A stretch of 64,000 nucleotides of DNA from Neisseria brasiliensis (GTDB taxonomy: Bacteria; Pseudomonadota; Gammaproteobacteria; Burkholderiales; Neisseriaceae), in assembly GCF_009671065.1 (NCBI RefSeq), contig NZ_CP046027.1:2108001-2172000 (forward strand), in the 5' to 3' direction. The position numbers were made by a program, and so were the translations under genes. Shown here piece by piece: positions 35,571 to 43,378 of the stretch (position 1 is the first letter of the stretch; every line of letters begins with the position of its first letter). The notes below the pieces were generated by a model. That model worked only from the letters and a program-made list of their open reading frames with translations. It was not told the DNA's origin and did not search any database.

Positions 35571-36731
35571 ATGTCTGTTTACCCACTCAACACCGAGCTT
35601 GCCCAAAAAATTGTCGAACGTACGATGGACATCATCGGTTGTAACGTCAATATTATGGACATTAAAGGCAGAATCATTGCCAGCGGTGATGAAAACCGTA
35701 TAGGCAGCATACACGATGGTGCATTATTGGTGCTTTCGCAGGGGCGCATTGTCGATATTGATGAACAGGTCACTAAAAACTTACATGGTGTTCGCCCGGG
35801 CATTAATTTACCCTTGCGCTTAGATGGCGAAACGGTCGGCGTTATCGGTTTAACCGGCGAACCGGAAAATTTGCGCGAATTCGGTCGTTTGGTGTGTATG
35901 ACTGCCGAAATGATGCTGGAGCAGGCACAGTTGTTTGAAATGCTGGCGCAGGATGCGCGTTTGAAAGAAGAGCTGATTCTTAACCTGATTTCAACGGAAA
36001 AAATCAGTCCGTCAATGAACGAATGGGCGAAACGCCTAGGCGTGGATTTATCTACTCCGCGCGTGGTGTGTATCATTGAAGTTGATACCGGCGATCTGGA
36101 TATCGAAGCCATCAGCAACGAATTACATAATCTGCAAAACCTGCTGCATTATCCCGAACGCGATAATTTAGTGGCCATTTTGTCCTTAACGCAAATCGTG
36201 ATTCTCAAACCTGCTTTAGATTCGCTTGGCCGTTGGGATGTTCATAACCATATGGAGCGGGTGAAATTGCTGGTGTCACGTATGAGTGAGCAAACGTCAT
36301 TAAACGTGCGCATCGCCTTGGGTAACTATTTCCCCGATTGTGAGGAAGAGACCAACAGTATTGCCTTGTCTTACCAGACGGCCAATACGACGTTGCAAGT
36401 AGGAAAAAACCGTTTTCCTGAACAGCGCATTTACAATTATCAAGAACTGATCTTGCCGGTATTACTCAACCAGCTGAAAGACGGCTGGCAGCGACGCGAA
36501 TTGGAACGAACGCTCAATAAGCTCAAACAGGCAGATAAAAACGGTTTGTTGACCAAAACTTTGCTGGCTTGGTTTAATCACAACATGCATTCAGCAGAGA
36601 CAGCTAAAGCGTTGTTTATCCACCGTAATACTTTAGAGTACCGTTTGCACAAAATTGCTGAATTGACCCGCTTGAATCTTGATCACACCGATGACCGTTT
36701 TTTGCTGTATATCGCTGTGCATATGGTGTAA
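35571..36731 (+). CDS. CdaR-family sugar diacid/glycerate regulator
   Basis: A 386-residue transcription factor with the N-terminal sugar-diacid recognition domain (MDIIGCNVNIMDIKGRIIASGD), a GGDEF-like middle region and a C-terminal PucR-type helix-turn-helix (HSAETAKALFIHRNTLEYRL). E. coli CdaR activates galactarate, glucarate and glycerate genes. Its divergence from gntP and glxK makes that pair the likely target. The ATG has AAGAGAAAATACT upstream. Confidence 0.9.
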   Translation: MSVYPLNTELAQKIVERTMDIIGCNVNIMDIKGRIIASGDENRIGSIHDGALLVLSQGRIVDIDEQVTKNLHGVRPGINLPLRLDGETVGVIGLTGEPENLREFGRLVCMTAEMMLEQAQLFEMLAQDARLKEELILNLISTEKISPSMNEWAKRLGVDLSTPRVVCIIEVDTGDLDIEAISNELHNLQNLLHYPERDNLVAILSLTQIVILKPALDSLGRWDVHNHMERVKLLVSRMSEQTSLNVRIALGNYFPDCEEETNSIALSYQTANTTLQVGKNRFPEQRIYNYQELILPVLLNQLKDGWQRRELERTLNKLKQADKNGLLTKTLLAWFNHNMHSAETAKALFIHRNTLEYRLHKIAELTRLNLDHTDDRFLLYIAVHMV

Positions 36732-36749
36732 TTCATCTCGACTAAACAA

Positions 36750-36787
36750 AGGCCGTCTGAAAAACATTTCTGCTTTTCAGACGGCCT
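36750..36787. terminator. DUS hairpin between convergent cdaR-like and nadK genes
   Basis: AGGCCGTCTGAA at 36750-36761 and TTCAGACGGCCT at 36776-36787, usable from both sides. Confidence 0.7.
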
Positions 36788-36794
36788 TTCATTA

Positions 36795-37685
36795 TTAAAC
36801 CAGTTGTTCGCCCCAATGCAGTTTTTGGCGCAGGGTTTTGAAATATTGGTAATCGGTGGTGTGCAACACACGCAGCGGATTGTGGTAGCGGCGGATAATC
36901 AGGCGGTCGAGGTTTTGGATGTCGTGGAACGATTGTCCGTCGAAATGCACGCGGGCATCGCCGCTTTTGGTGACCAAGATTTCGATTTCGCTGGTGTCAC
37001 TCACGGCAATCGGGCGGTTGGTCATCGATTGCGGGCAGATCGGCACCAAGGTAAAGGCGCGTAAGCTGGCCTGTAAAATCGGGCCGCCGGCGGCTAAGGC
37101 GTAGGCAGTTGAGCCGGTCGGGGTGGATACAATCAAGCCGTCCGAACGCTGGGTGTAGACAAATTCTTGATTAATAAATACTTCAAATTCAATCATTTGG
37201 CCTGCTGCGCCGCGCGAGAGTACGGCATCGTTTAAAGCCAGTGAGCGATGAAGAATTTCACCGTCACGCACTAAATCCACTTCCAATAAAATGCGTTCTT
37301 CCGGCAGGTATTTGCCTTCCAAAACCGGCCGCAAATCTTCGACCATTTGTTCGCGTGGGATTTGGGTGAGAAAACCGAGATGACCCTGGTTGACGCCAAT
37401 CATCGGAATGCCGCGTCCGGCCACTTCACGGGCGGCAGAAAGGAAAGTGCCGTCGCCGCCCAATACAATCACCAAGTCGCAATATTTGCCTAAATCGGCT
37501 TTGCAGCAGGTGGTGCAGAGTGGAATATCATCGGCAAGGATGCTGTGTTCGACGATGGTTTCTTCGTCTACATAGATGGCAAATCCGGATTGGCACAAAA
37601 ACTCCACCAAAGTATGCACGGTGGCTTGGATTTCGGGTGTGTTCGGGCGGGTAACAATGCCGATGTTTTTGAATGGACTGTTCAT
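36795..37685 (-). CDS. nadK: NAD kinase
   Basis: Makes NADP from NAD using ATP. The 296-residue protein has the catalytic GGDGTFLSAAR motif, GVNQGHLGFLTQ and the NAD-binding TPTGSTAYALAAGGPI. It is the first in a run of leftward genes with ubiJ and others; the upstream gene ends 33 bases before its start with a DUS between. Confidence 0.95.
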   Translation of the reverse strand: MNSPFKNIGIVTRPNTPEIQATVHTLVEFLCQSGFAIYVDEETIVEHSILADDIPLCTTCCKADLGKYCDLVIVLGGDGTFLSAAREVAGRGIPMIGVNQGHLGFLTQIPREQMVEDLRPVLEGKYLPEERILLEVDLVRDGEILHRSLALNDAVLSRGAAGQMIEFEVFINQEFVYTQRSDGLIVSTPTGSTAYALAAGGPILQASLRAFTLVPICPQSMTNRPIAVSDTSEIEILVTKSGDARVHFDGQSFHDIQNLDRLIIRRYHNPLRVLHTTDYQYFKTLRQKLHWGEQLV

Positions 37686-37718
37686 GGCGGTGGAATAAGG
37701 GTAAGAGGCCGTCTGAAA

Positions 37719-38288
37719 TCAGAGCCAGATATCGCGCTCGAGGCGATCGAGGCGGGCGTGTAGGCGGGCAACGTCGTCGCGCAGTTGATCGACTTCTTCC
37801 ATCCATGCGGCCAGCGTGGTTTGGTCGATAACCGGCGATTCCGGTTCGCGGGAAAACTCGCTGATTTGCTCGGCGATGCTTTTGCCGATTTGTTTGACGG
37901 TATGGCCGATAACGGCAGCGCGGGTGGCAATGCTACCGGCGGCGGCATCACCGAAAATGCGGCTTAAATCGTCGTTGGCATAATAGCGTAGGCCGCCGAA
38001 AATCGGTAAAAGCGACATGCCTAGAATCAAATCGCCGTCGATGGCAATGTCGCCGACGCCGGGCTGCTCGCCTTGCAGGATTTTTTGAATGGCGCTGTTG
38101 TGGAAAGTGATTTCGGTATCGGGCGCATCGGCGGCGGCTTCTAAAAAGCCTTTTTCGCTGATGCGGCCGTGAATACGGAAACCGGCAATCTGAACGCTCA
38201 GGGTTTTACCTGCAAATCCGGCCAAATCATATTGATGCTCGGGATTCTGCTGAATCAGGTGGTTGATGACTGGAAGGAGGGCGGACAT
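37719..38288 (-). CDS. ubiJ: ubiquinone biosynthesis accessory factor UbiJ
   Basis: A 189-residue SCP2-like lipid-binding protein that helps assemble the ubiquinone biosynthesis complex in the cytosol. The N-terminal SCP2 domain includes EITFHNSAIQKILQGE and GDIAIDGDLILG; the C-terminus forms a coiled coil (MEEVDQLRDDVARLHARLDRLERD). The start at 38288 (MSALLPVINHL) is used because the extension to 38321 runs back through a DUS. Confidence 0.85.
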   Translation of the reverse strand: MSALLPVINHLIQQNPEHQYDLAGFAGKTLSVQIAGFRIHGRISEKGFLEAAADAPDTEITFHNSAIQKILQGEQPGVGDIAIDGDLILGMSLLPIFGGLRYYANDDLSRIFGDAAAGSIATRAAVIGHTVKQIGKSIAEQISEFSREPESPVIDQTTLAAWMEEVDQLRDDVARLHARLDRLERDIWL

Positions 38289-38330
38289 GGTTTTCTCTGA
38301 GGCCGTCTGAAAATAAAACAAACCTTGATT

Positions 38331-39104
38331 TTACAGACTTAAGCCGTGCACGCAAACGGTATTTACAATTTTCCCGCTGCTTTGGTCATCGGGATTGAAA
38401 TCGGGCGCGGGCAAACCGAGCTTGGCAGCTTCGGCGGTATAGAATTCGGCGCGGGTCGGGTGCTTGGGTTCGACCACGTTTTTGATGCGCTTGCCGTCGG
38501 GATTCAAGGCCGTATGAAACAGCGCGGCCACGGCCAAATCCTGATGCACCACATTCACCGGCTGCTTGCCGCCGCTGATGTTGCGTTTCAACGCCAAACG
38601 CGTCACCGGATGGCGTTCGGCGGAATAAAGGCCGCCCAAGCGCAAAATATCGACATGGGGAATGGCACTGTTGAGCAGCAGGTTTTCCACGGTGGCAATC
38701 TGCTTGGCGTTGTCGGTTTGCGGGTTGAGTGGGCTGGTTTCATCGCACTCGCGCGCTCCATCGCCATAAACGCTGGTGCTGCTGGTGAAAATAATATGTT
38801 GCACATCAAGCGATTCGGCTAATTGCAGCCATTGTTGCAGCGCGGCGGTGTAATCGTGGAGTGAAAACGGCGGCAACAGGCAGAACCATGTCGGTTTGTC
38901 CGCCCAATGTGGTAAGGCCGTCTGAAAAGCGTTGGGCTGGTTTAAATCAACGGCATCAAGCTGAATCGGCAGGTTGATGTCGTCGGAAGTGAGGTGACGT
39001 TTGATGGCCGTCACCTCATAGCCGTTTTCGTAGAATTTTTGTGCCAAAGGGCGGCCAAGGTAGCCAAGGCCGAGAATGGCGCAAGCAGGGAGCGTTTCGT
39101 TCAT
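38331..39104 (-). CDS. NAD(P)-dependent SDR-family protein (YeeZ-like)
   Basis: A 257-residue Rossmann-fold protein of the extended short-chain dehydrogenase/epimerase class. The nucleotide-binding motif is GLGYLGRPLA near residue 10, and TSSTSVYGD contains the catalytic-type serine. Substrate unknown; YeeZ of E. coli is the nearest comparison I recognise. The ATG at 39104 is immediately preceded by a DUS; a longer frame to 39146 overlaps the neighbouring gene and is less likely. Confidence 0.78.
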   Translation of the reverse strand: MNETLPACAILGLGYLGRPLAQKFYENGYEVTAIKRHLTSDDINLPIQLDAVDLNQPNAFQTALPHWADKPTWFCLLPPFSLHDYTAALQQWLQLAESLDVQHIIFTSSTSVYGDGARECDETSPLNPQTDNAKQIATVENLLLNSAIPHVDILRLGGLYSAERHPVTRLALKRNISGGKQPVNVVHQDLAVAALFHTALNPDGKRIKNVVEPKHPTRAEFYTAEAAKLGLPAPDFNPDDQSSGKIVNTVCVHGLSL

Positions 39105-39118
39105 GTTCAGACGGCCTT

Positions 39119-39703
39119 TTATTTTTGCCAGCTCGGTTGCGCCCATTTAGGTGCATCAACAAATTCATACGCCGCCATTTTGGCCAGCAAATCGGCCGGA
39201 TTGTCGGCTACGCAGAGCAAATTCAAATTGGTTTGTGGCATAAAGCCTTGCGCAGCGGTTTGTTGCATTAAGTTGATCAATGGATCAAAAAAGCCTTCGA
39301 TATTCAGGAGGCCGATGGGTTTGGTGTGTTGGCGCAGTTGGGACAGCGACAACACTTCAAACAATTCTTCGTAAGTGCCGATGCCGCCGGGCATGGCGAT
39401 AAAGGCATCGGATAGCGTAATCATTTTGGTTTTGCGCTCGGTCATATCGGGCGTTTCGATAAGCTCGGTCAAGCCTTGGTGGGCAACTTCTTTTTCTCGC
39501 AAAAAGGTCGGAATCACGCCGATGACTTCGCCACCGTGCGCCAAAACCGCATCGGCGACCGTGCCCATCAGGCCGACTTTGCCGCCGCCGTACACCAAGC
39601 GGCTGCCGCGTTCGGCAATGGCTTGCCCCATGACTTGGGCAGCTTGATAAAAAGCAGGCGATTTACCTAAATTCGAACCGCAATAAACAGCGATGTTTTT
39701 CAT
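39119..39703 (-). CDS. LOG-family (TIGR00730) protein
   Basis: A 194-residue protein of the lysine decarboxylase-like LOG family. The signature PGGIGTYEELFEVLSLSQLRQH is present, with YGGGKVGLMG for nucleotide binding. Members are phosphoribohydrolases acting on nucleoside monophosphates, including cytokinin precursors in plants; the bacterial role is mostly unclear. It directly precedes the SDR gene and is likely cotranscribed with it. Confidence 0.88.
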   Translation of the reverse strand: MKNIAVYCGSNLGKSPAFYQAAQVMGQAIAERGSRLVYGGGKVGLMGTVADAVLAHGGEVIGVIPTFLREKEVAHQGLTELIETPDMTERKTKMITLSDAFIAMPGGIGTYEELFEVLSLSQLRQHTKPIGLLNIEGFFDPLINLMQQTAAQGFMPQTNLNLLCVADNPADLLAKMAAYEFVDAPKWAQPSWQK

Positions 39704-39729
39704 ATTATTGATTTTCTAAGTAAAAGCTG

Positions 39730-39765
39730 AGGCCGTCTGAAAATCCATTCTTTTTCAGACGGCCT
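39730..39765. terminator. DUS hairpin downstream of the TetR-family gene
   Basis: AGGCCGTCTGAA at 39730-39741 and TTCAGACGGCCT at 39754-39765. Confidence 0.65.
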
Positions 39766-39781
39766 GAATAAAAGTAAAAAA

Positions 39782-40426
39782 TTAAACCGGCGGATTGCTG
39801 ATTTTTTGGTCAAATTCAACCATATGATCCGGCAGCAGATAAGGGCGCAACAGGCTCAATGAGCGTTGCACACCGCGGGCTTTGGAATCTTCAGTCAATT
39901 TGGTGCGGCCTTGCAGCGAGCCGTCGAAGTCGAACCAGTATTTGGTCATGATCCACATATTCACGGCCAAGTCGTCAATGGCGGTTTTGTCGGCGCGGAT
40001 GATGCCGTGGTCGTTGAGTTCGTTTAATAATTTTACCAATAATGGCGATACTTTGGCGTGGGTGAAGTTGTTGTGTTCGCCCAATAATTCGGCGCTGCGT
40101 GCCAACAAGGTGTTCACATCGCTAAACAGGAAGCGGTATTCCCACATCACAGTGTAAATGCCCGCCATATAGGTAATCGCGCCTTCGACGTCTTTTGGTA
40201 GCTCCGCTTCTTGCAGGTATTGCAGCAGGGCTTCGCTGTAGCGCTTGAAAAGCTGGATGATGATTTCATCTTTATTGCGGAAATGGTAATACAGGTTGCC
40301 GGGGCTGATGCCCAAGTGTGCTGCGATGTGGTTGGTGCTGATGTTGCGCTCGCCTTCTTCGTTAAACAAAACAAGGCTGGCATTAATAATGCGGGTGTAA
40401 GTGTTGATTTTGGGTTCTCGTACCAC
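39782..40426 (-). CDS. TetR/AcrR family transcriptional regulator
   Basis: A 214-residue regulator with an N-terminal TetR helix-turn-helix (TNHIAAHLGISPGNLYYHFRNKDEIIIQLF) and a variable ligand-binding C-terminal domain. The start codon is GTG, supported by AAGGAATAAT upstream. It sits 24 bases downstream of murB on the same strand, so it may be cotranscribed with it. Its ligand and targets cannot be told from the sequence. Confidence 0.88.
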   Translation of the reverse strand: MVREPKINTYTRIINASLVLFNEEGERNISTNHIAAHLGISPGNLYYHFRNKDEIIIQLFKRYSEALLQYLQEAELPKDVEGAITYMAGIYTVMWEYRFLFSDVNTLLARSAELLGEHNNFTHAKVSPLLVKLLNELNDHGIIRADKTAIDDLAVNMWIMTKYWFDFDGSLQGRTKLTEDSKARGVQRSLSLLRPYLLPDHMVEFDQKISNPPV

Positions 40427-40450
40427 GTGATTATTCCTTAATGGTATAGA

Positions 40451-41488
40451 TTACAAACTGTATGAAGCCGGCAGCCAGTTGGGTTCGGCATGCAGCGAGA
40501 CTTGGAATTTTTCGGCCACTTCGCGGCAAATGTGTTGTGCCAAGCGGTAAACATCTTGGGCTTGGGCGTTGTGTTTATTCACCAACACCAAAGCCTGCTT
40601 ATCATGCACGGCCGCACCGCCGATTTGGAAGCCTTTCAGACGGCATTGATCAATCAGCCAGCCTGCAGCCAGCTTGACCGTGCCGTCGGCTTGTAGATAT
40701 TGCGGCATATTAGTGTATTTGCTCGATAATAATGCAGCTTGCTCGGCGCTGACAATCGGATTTTTAAAGAAACTGCCGACATTGCCGAGAATGTTCGGGT
40801 CGGGCAGCTTACTGTTGCGGATTGCACACACGGCATTCGACACATCTTTCGCCGTAGCTTCACGGACTTGGCAGATGGCTTCGACTGCGGCGGCCAAATC
40901 ACCATATTTCAAATTAGGCGTGAAATGCTCTTTGAGCGCAAATACCACCGACACAATCACATAGCGACCTTTGCCTGCCTGCTTAAAAAAGCTTTCACGA
41001 TAAGAAAATTGGCAATCGGCATTGCTCAATTCGACAAAAGTTTCGGTATCCAAATCAAAGCAGCGCACGCTGCGAATCACGTCTTTTACTTCCAAACCGT
41101 ATGCACCGATGTTTTGTACCGGCGAAGCACCGACTGTGCCCGGAATCAGGCTTAAGTTTTCCAAACCGCTCAAGCCCAAATCCAGCGTGTGCAACACAAA
41201 CTCATGCCAAATTTCACCGGCTTGCGCTTCGATATACACAAGGCCGTCTGAACGGCTGATTTCGCGCACGCCTTTATTCGCCATGTGCACCACCAAACCG
41301 GAATAATCTTCCATCAGCAGGATATTGCTGCCGCCACCCAACCACAAAACATTGTCGCGGCTGAATTCGGGCAGGCGGATGATTTCGCGGATATCTTCTG
41401 CCTGTTCCAAAACGGCAAAAGCATGGGCGTTGGCTTTAAGGCCGAAGGTGTTGTAAGGGGTCAGGTCGGTTTGATAACTGAGTTTCAT
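40451..41488 (-). CDS. murB: UDP-N-acetylenolpyruvoylglucosamine reductase
   Basis: FAD enzyme that reduces UDP-GlcNAc-enolpyruvate to UDP-MurNAc. The 345-residue protein has the FAD-binding LWLGGGSNILL, the SLIPGTVGASPVQNIGAYG stretch, YRESFFK with the catalytic serine region and VGSFFKNP. Type I MurB length. Its neighbours are regulators and a MATE pump, so it is not in a wall cluster here. Confidence 0.95.
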   Translation of the reverse strand: MKLSYQTDLTPYNTFGLKANAHAFAVLEQAEDIREIIRLPEFSRDNVLWLGGGSNILLMEDYSGLVVHMANKGVREISRSDGLVYIEAQAGEIWHEFVLHTLDLGLSGLENLSLIPGTVGASPVQNIGAYGLEVKDVIRSVRCFDLDTETFVELSNADCQFSYRESFFKQAGKGRYVIVSVVFALKEHFTPNLKYGDLAAAVEAICQVREATAKDVSNAVCAIRNSKLPDPNILGNVGSFFKNPIVSAEQAALLSSKYTNMPQYLQADGTVKLAAGWLIDQCRLKGFQIGGAAVHDKQALVLVNKHNAQAQDVYRLAQHICREVAEKFQVSLHAEPNWLPASYSL

Positions 41489-41570
41489 GATAAAGCCTGA
41501 AGAAAGGTTTCAGACGGCAGAGCATGAGGCCGCCTGAAAAAAATAATAATATTATAATATATCACTTACT

Positions 41571-41600
41571 TTCAGACGGCATATGATAAGGCCGTCTGAA
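41571..41600. terminator. DUS hairpin after the MATE pump gene
   Basis: TTCAGACGGC at 41571-41580 and AGGCCGTCTGAA at 41589-41600. A further near pair (TTCAGACGGC and AGGCCGCCTGAA) lies at about 41509-41538. Confidence 0.6.
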
Positions 41601-41602
41601 AT

Positions 41603-42979
41603 TTATCGTGTATAGGATTTCACAAAGGATTTGCTGCACAATTCCAAGCACCAAACCAATGCAATCGCGGCAATGGTGAGCGATACGATTAAGGCTGTCC
41701 AAAAGCCGTTTAAGCCCATGTCGAAGCGGTAGGCCAAGATGTAGCCCGGCAGCAAGCCGCACAGCCAAAACGCCACCGCATGGATATACATCGGCACTTT
41801 GGTGACTTTATAGCCGCGCAAGGCATAAGAAGCAATGCACTGGGTCGAGTCTGATAGTTGGAACACCGCCGCCAGCAGCAACACGCCCGCAGCAATGTTC
41901 AATACCATCGCATCATCGGTGTACATGCCTGCCAAAGGATAACGCAATGATACCAAAGCCAAGGCAGTGATAACAGCCAATGCCCAGCCTAAAATCAATG
42001 ATACGCCGGAAATATAGCGGGCGCGGGCAAATTGGCGGCGACCGAGTGCAAAGCCCACGCGCACAGTCGATGCGGCGCCAACGCTTTGCGGCACCATATA
42101 AATAATGCCGGTCAGGCTGATGACGACTTGCTGCGCGGCCACATAATCTTCGCCCAAACGCGCCACCAAAAACACGATAAAGGTAAACGCGCTGGCTTCC
42201 AAAAAGTAAGACAGGCCAATCGGCGCGCCCAGTTTCCAAAAGTTTTTAAACGCTGCCCAATCGGGCTTGCTGAAGCGGTCGGTGAGCTTGAATTTCTTGA
42301 AATAATCCTGCTTGGTCACATACAACCACAAAGCAATGGCGTTGAACCAAAACACCAAAGCCGTTGCCAAGCCGCAGCCCGCACCGCCTAAAGCCGGCAT
42401 GCCGAATTTGCCGTAAACAAACATATAATTGAGTGGCACATTCAGGAAAAACGCCGCCACGCTCACCCACATAATTACGCGCGGTCGGTTGAGGCTGGAG
42501 GCATAAGCATGCAGCGCACGGTGTATCATCGCCGCGGGCATGGCCAAGCCGGTAAAAATCATATACAGCGCCATCGTGTCTTCGATGTAGTCGCCCAAAT
42601 CCAGCCAATTGCGAAAAGGCACAATTACCGCCCACATCAGCAGCATACCGAACACGCCTAACGCCAGCCCGAACCACAAACCTTGTCGGCCGGTTTCACC
42701 GACTTCATCGAATTTAGCAGCGCCGTTGAGCTGGGCGATGATGGGGTTGAGCGCGGTCATGATGCCGATAAAGGTGATGAAAATCGTGGCAAACGCGCCG
42801 CTGCCCAAAGCCACGGCGGCCAAGTCTTCCTTACCCGCGCCACCGGCCATCACGGTATCGACGAAACCGATGCCGACCTGCGCCACTTGCGCCAACAGCA
42901 TCGGCACCGCCAGCAGAATCAAATGGCGGATTTCTTTTTTGAAAACGGGAACAGGGTAACGGTTGATATCGAGAAACAT
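41603..42979 (-). CDS. norM: MATE-family multidrug efflux protein NorM
   Basis: A 458-residue inner-membrane sodium- or proton-driven exporter with about 12 transmembrane helices. MLLAQVAQVGIGFVDTVMAG near the start and MVPQSVGAASTVRVGFALG in the second half are typical of NorM. The ATG at 42979 (MFLDINRYPVPVF) was chosen because it matches the neisserial NorM N-terminus as I remember it; the frame is open to 43021. Confidence 0.92.
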   Translation of the reverse strand: MFLDINRYPVPVFKKEIRHLILLAVPMLLAQVAQVGIGFVDTVMAGGAGKEDLAAVALGSGAFATIFITFIGIMTALNPIIAQLNGAAKFDEVGETGRQGLWFGLALGVFGMLLMWAVIVPFRNWLDLGDYIEDTMALYMIFTGLAMPAAMIHRALHAYASSLNRPRVIMWVSVAAFFLNVPLNYMFVYGKFGMPALGGAGCGLATALVFWFNAIALWLYVTKQDYFKKFKLTDRFSKPDWAAFKNFWKLGAPIGLSYFLEASAFTFIVFLVARLGEDYVAAQQVVISLTGIIYMVPQSVGAASTVRVGFALGRRQFARARYISGVSLILGWALAVITALALVSLRYPLAGMYTDDAMVLNIAAGVLLLAAVFQLSDSTQCIASYALRGYKVTKVPMYIHAVAFWLCGLLPGYILAYRFDMGLNGFWTALIVSLTIAAIALVWCLELCSKSFVKSYTR

Positions 42980-43112
42980 GACAATGGCACAGAAAATAAA
43001 ACAGGCCGTCTGAATATTCAAACGGCGCGGAATCGTTAAAGTCGTATTATAGGTTAAATCAGGGTAGGCGGATAGATTGTTTCGGGTGGTATTAAATCAG
43101 GTTTTTCAGGCT

Positions 43113-43251
43113 GAGACCTTTGCAAAATCCCTATGGCACATTTCTTCGTTGTGCGCTGCTCGAAAGCTTTTATATCTTAGTGACATGTCTTCGCTTTCTG
43201 TGCTGCTACAACTTTGAACTGTACCCAAATCTAGGGTTTTGCAAAGGTATC
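43113..43251. mobile_element. 139-bp MITE with GAGACCTTTGCAAAA ends, copy 2
   Basis: Ends GAGACCTTTGCAAAA (43113-43127) and TTTTGCAAAGGTATC (43237-43251), one mismatch. The interior is the reverse complement of copy 1 at 9553-9695 with scattered differences and no reading frame. AGG on each side (43108-43110 and 43252-43254) may be a 3-bp target duplication, and again the right junction is a DUS. With the DUS pair at 43284-43320 it fills the 42980-43378 gap; no gene is seen there. Confidence 0.8.
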
Positions 43252-43283
43252 AGGCCGTCTGAACGATAAAGCAATATATCAAA

Positions 43284-43320
43284 AGGCCGTCTGAAAGCAT
43301 GATTCACTTTCAGACGGCCT
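43284..43320. terminator. DUS hairpin downstream of icd
   Basis: AGGCCGTCTGAA at 43284-43295 and TTCAGACGGCCT at 43309-43320, perfect arms. Confidence 0.65.
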
Positions 43321-43378
43321 TTGATGAATGTCAGCAGCCAAATCCAATCAATTTACATAAGATTCGGCTTTGCTTTCA

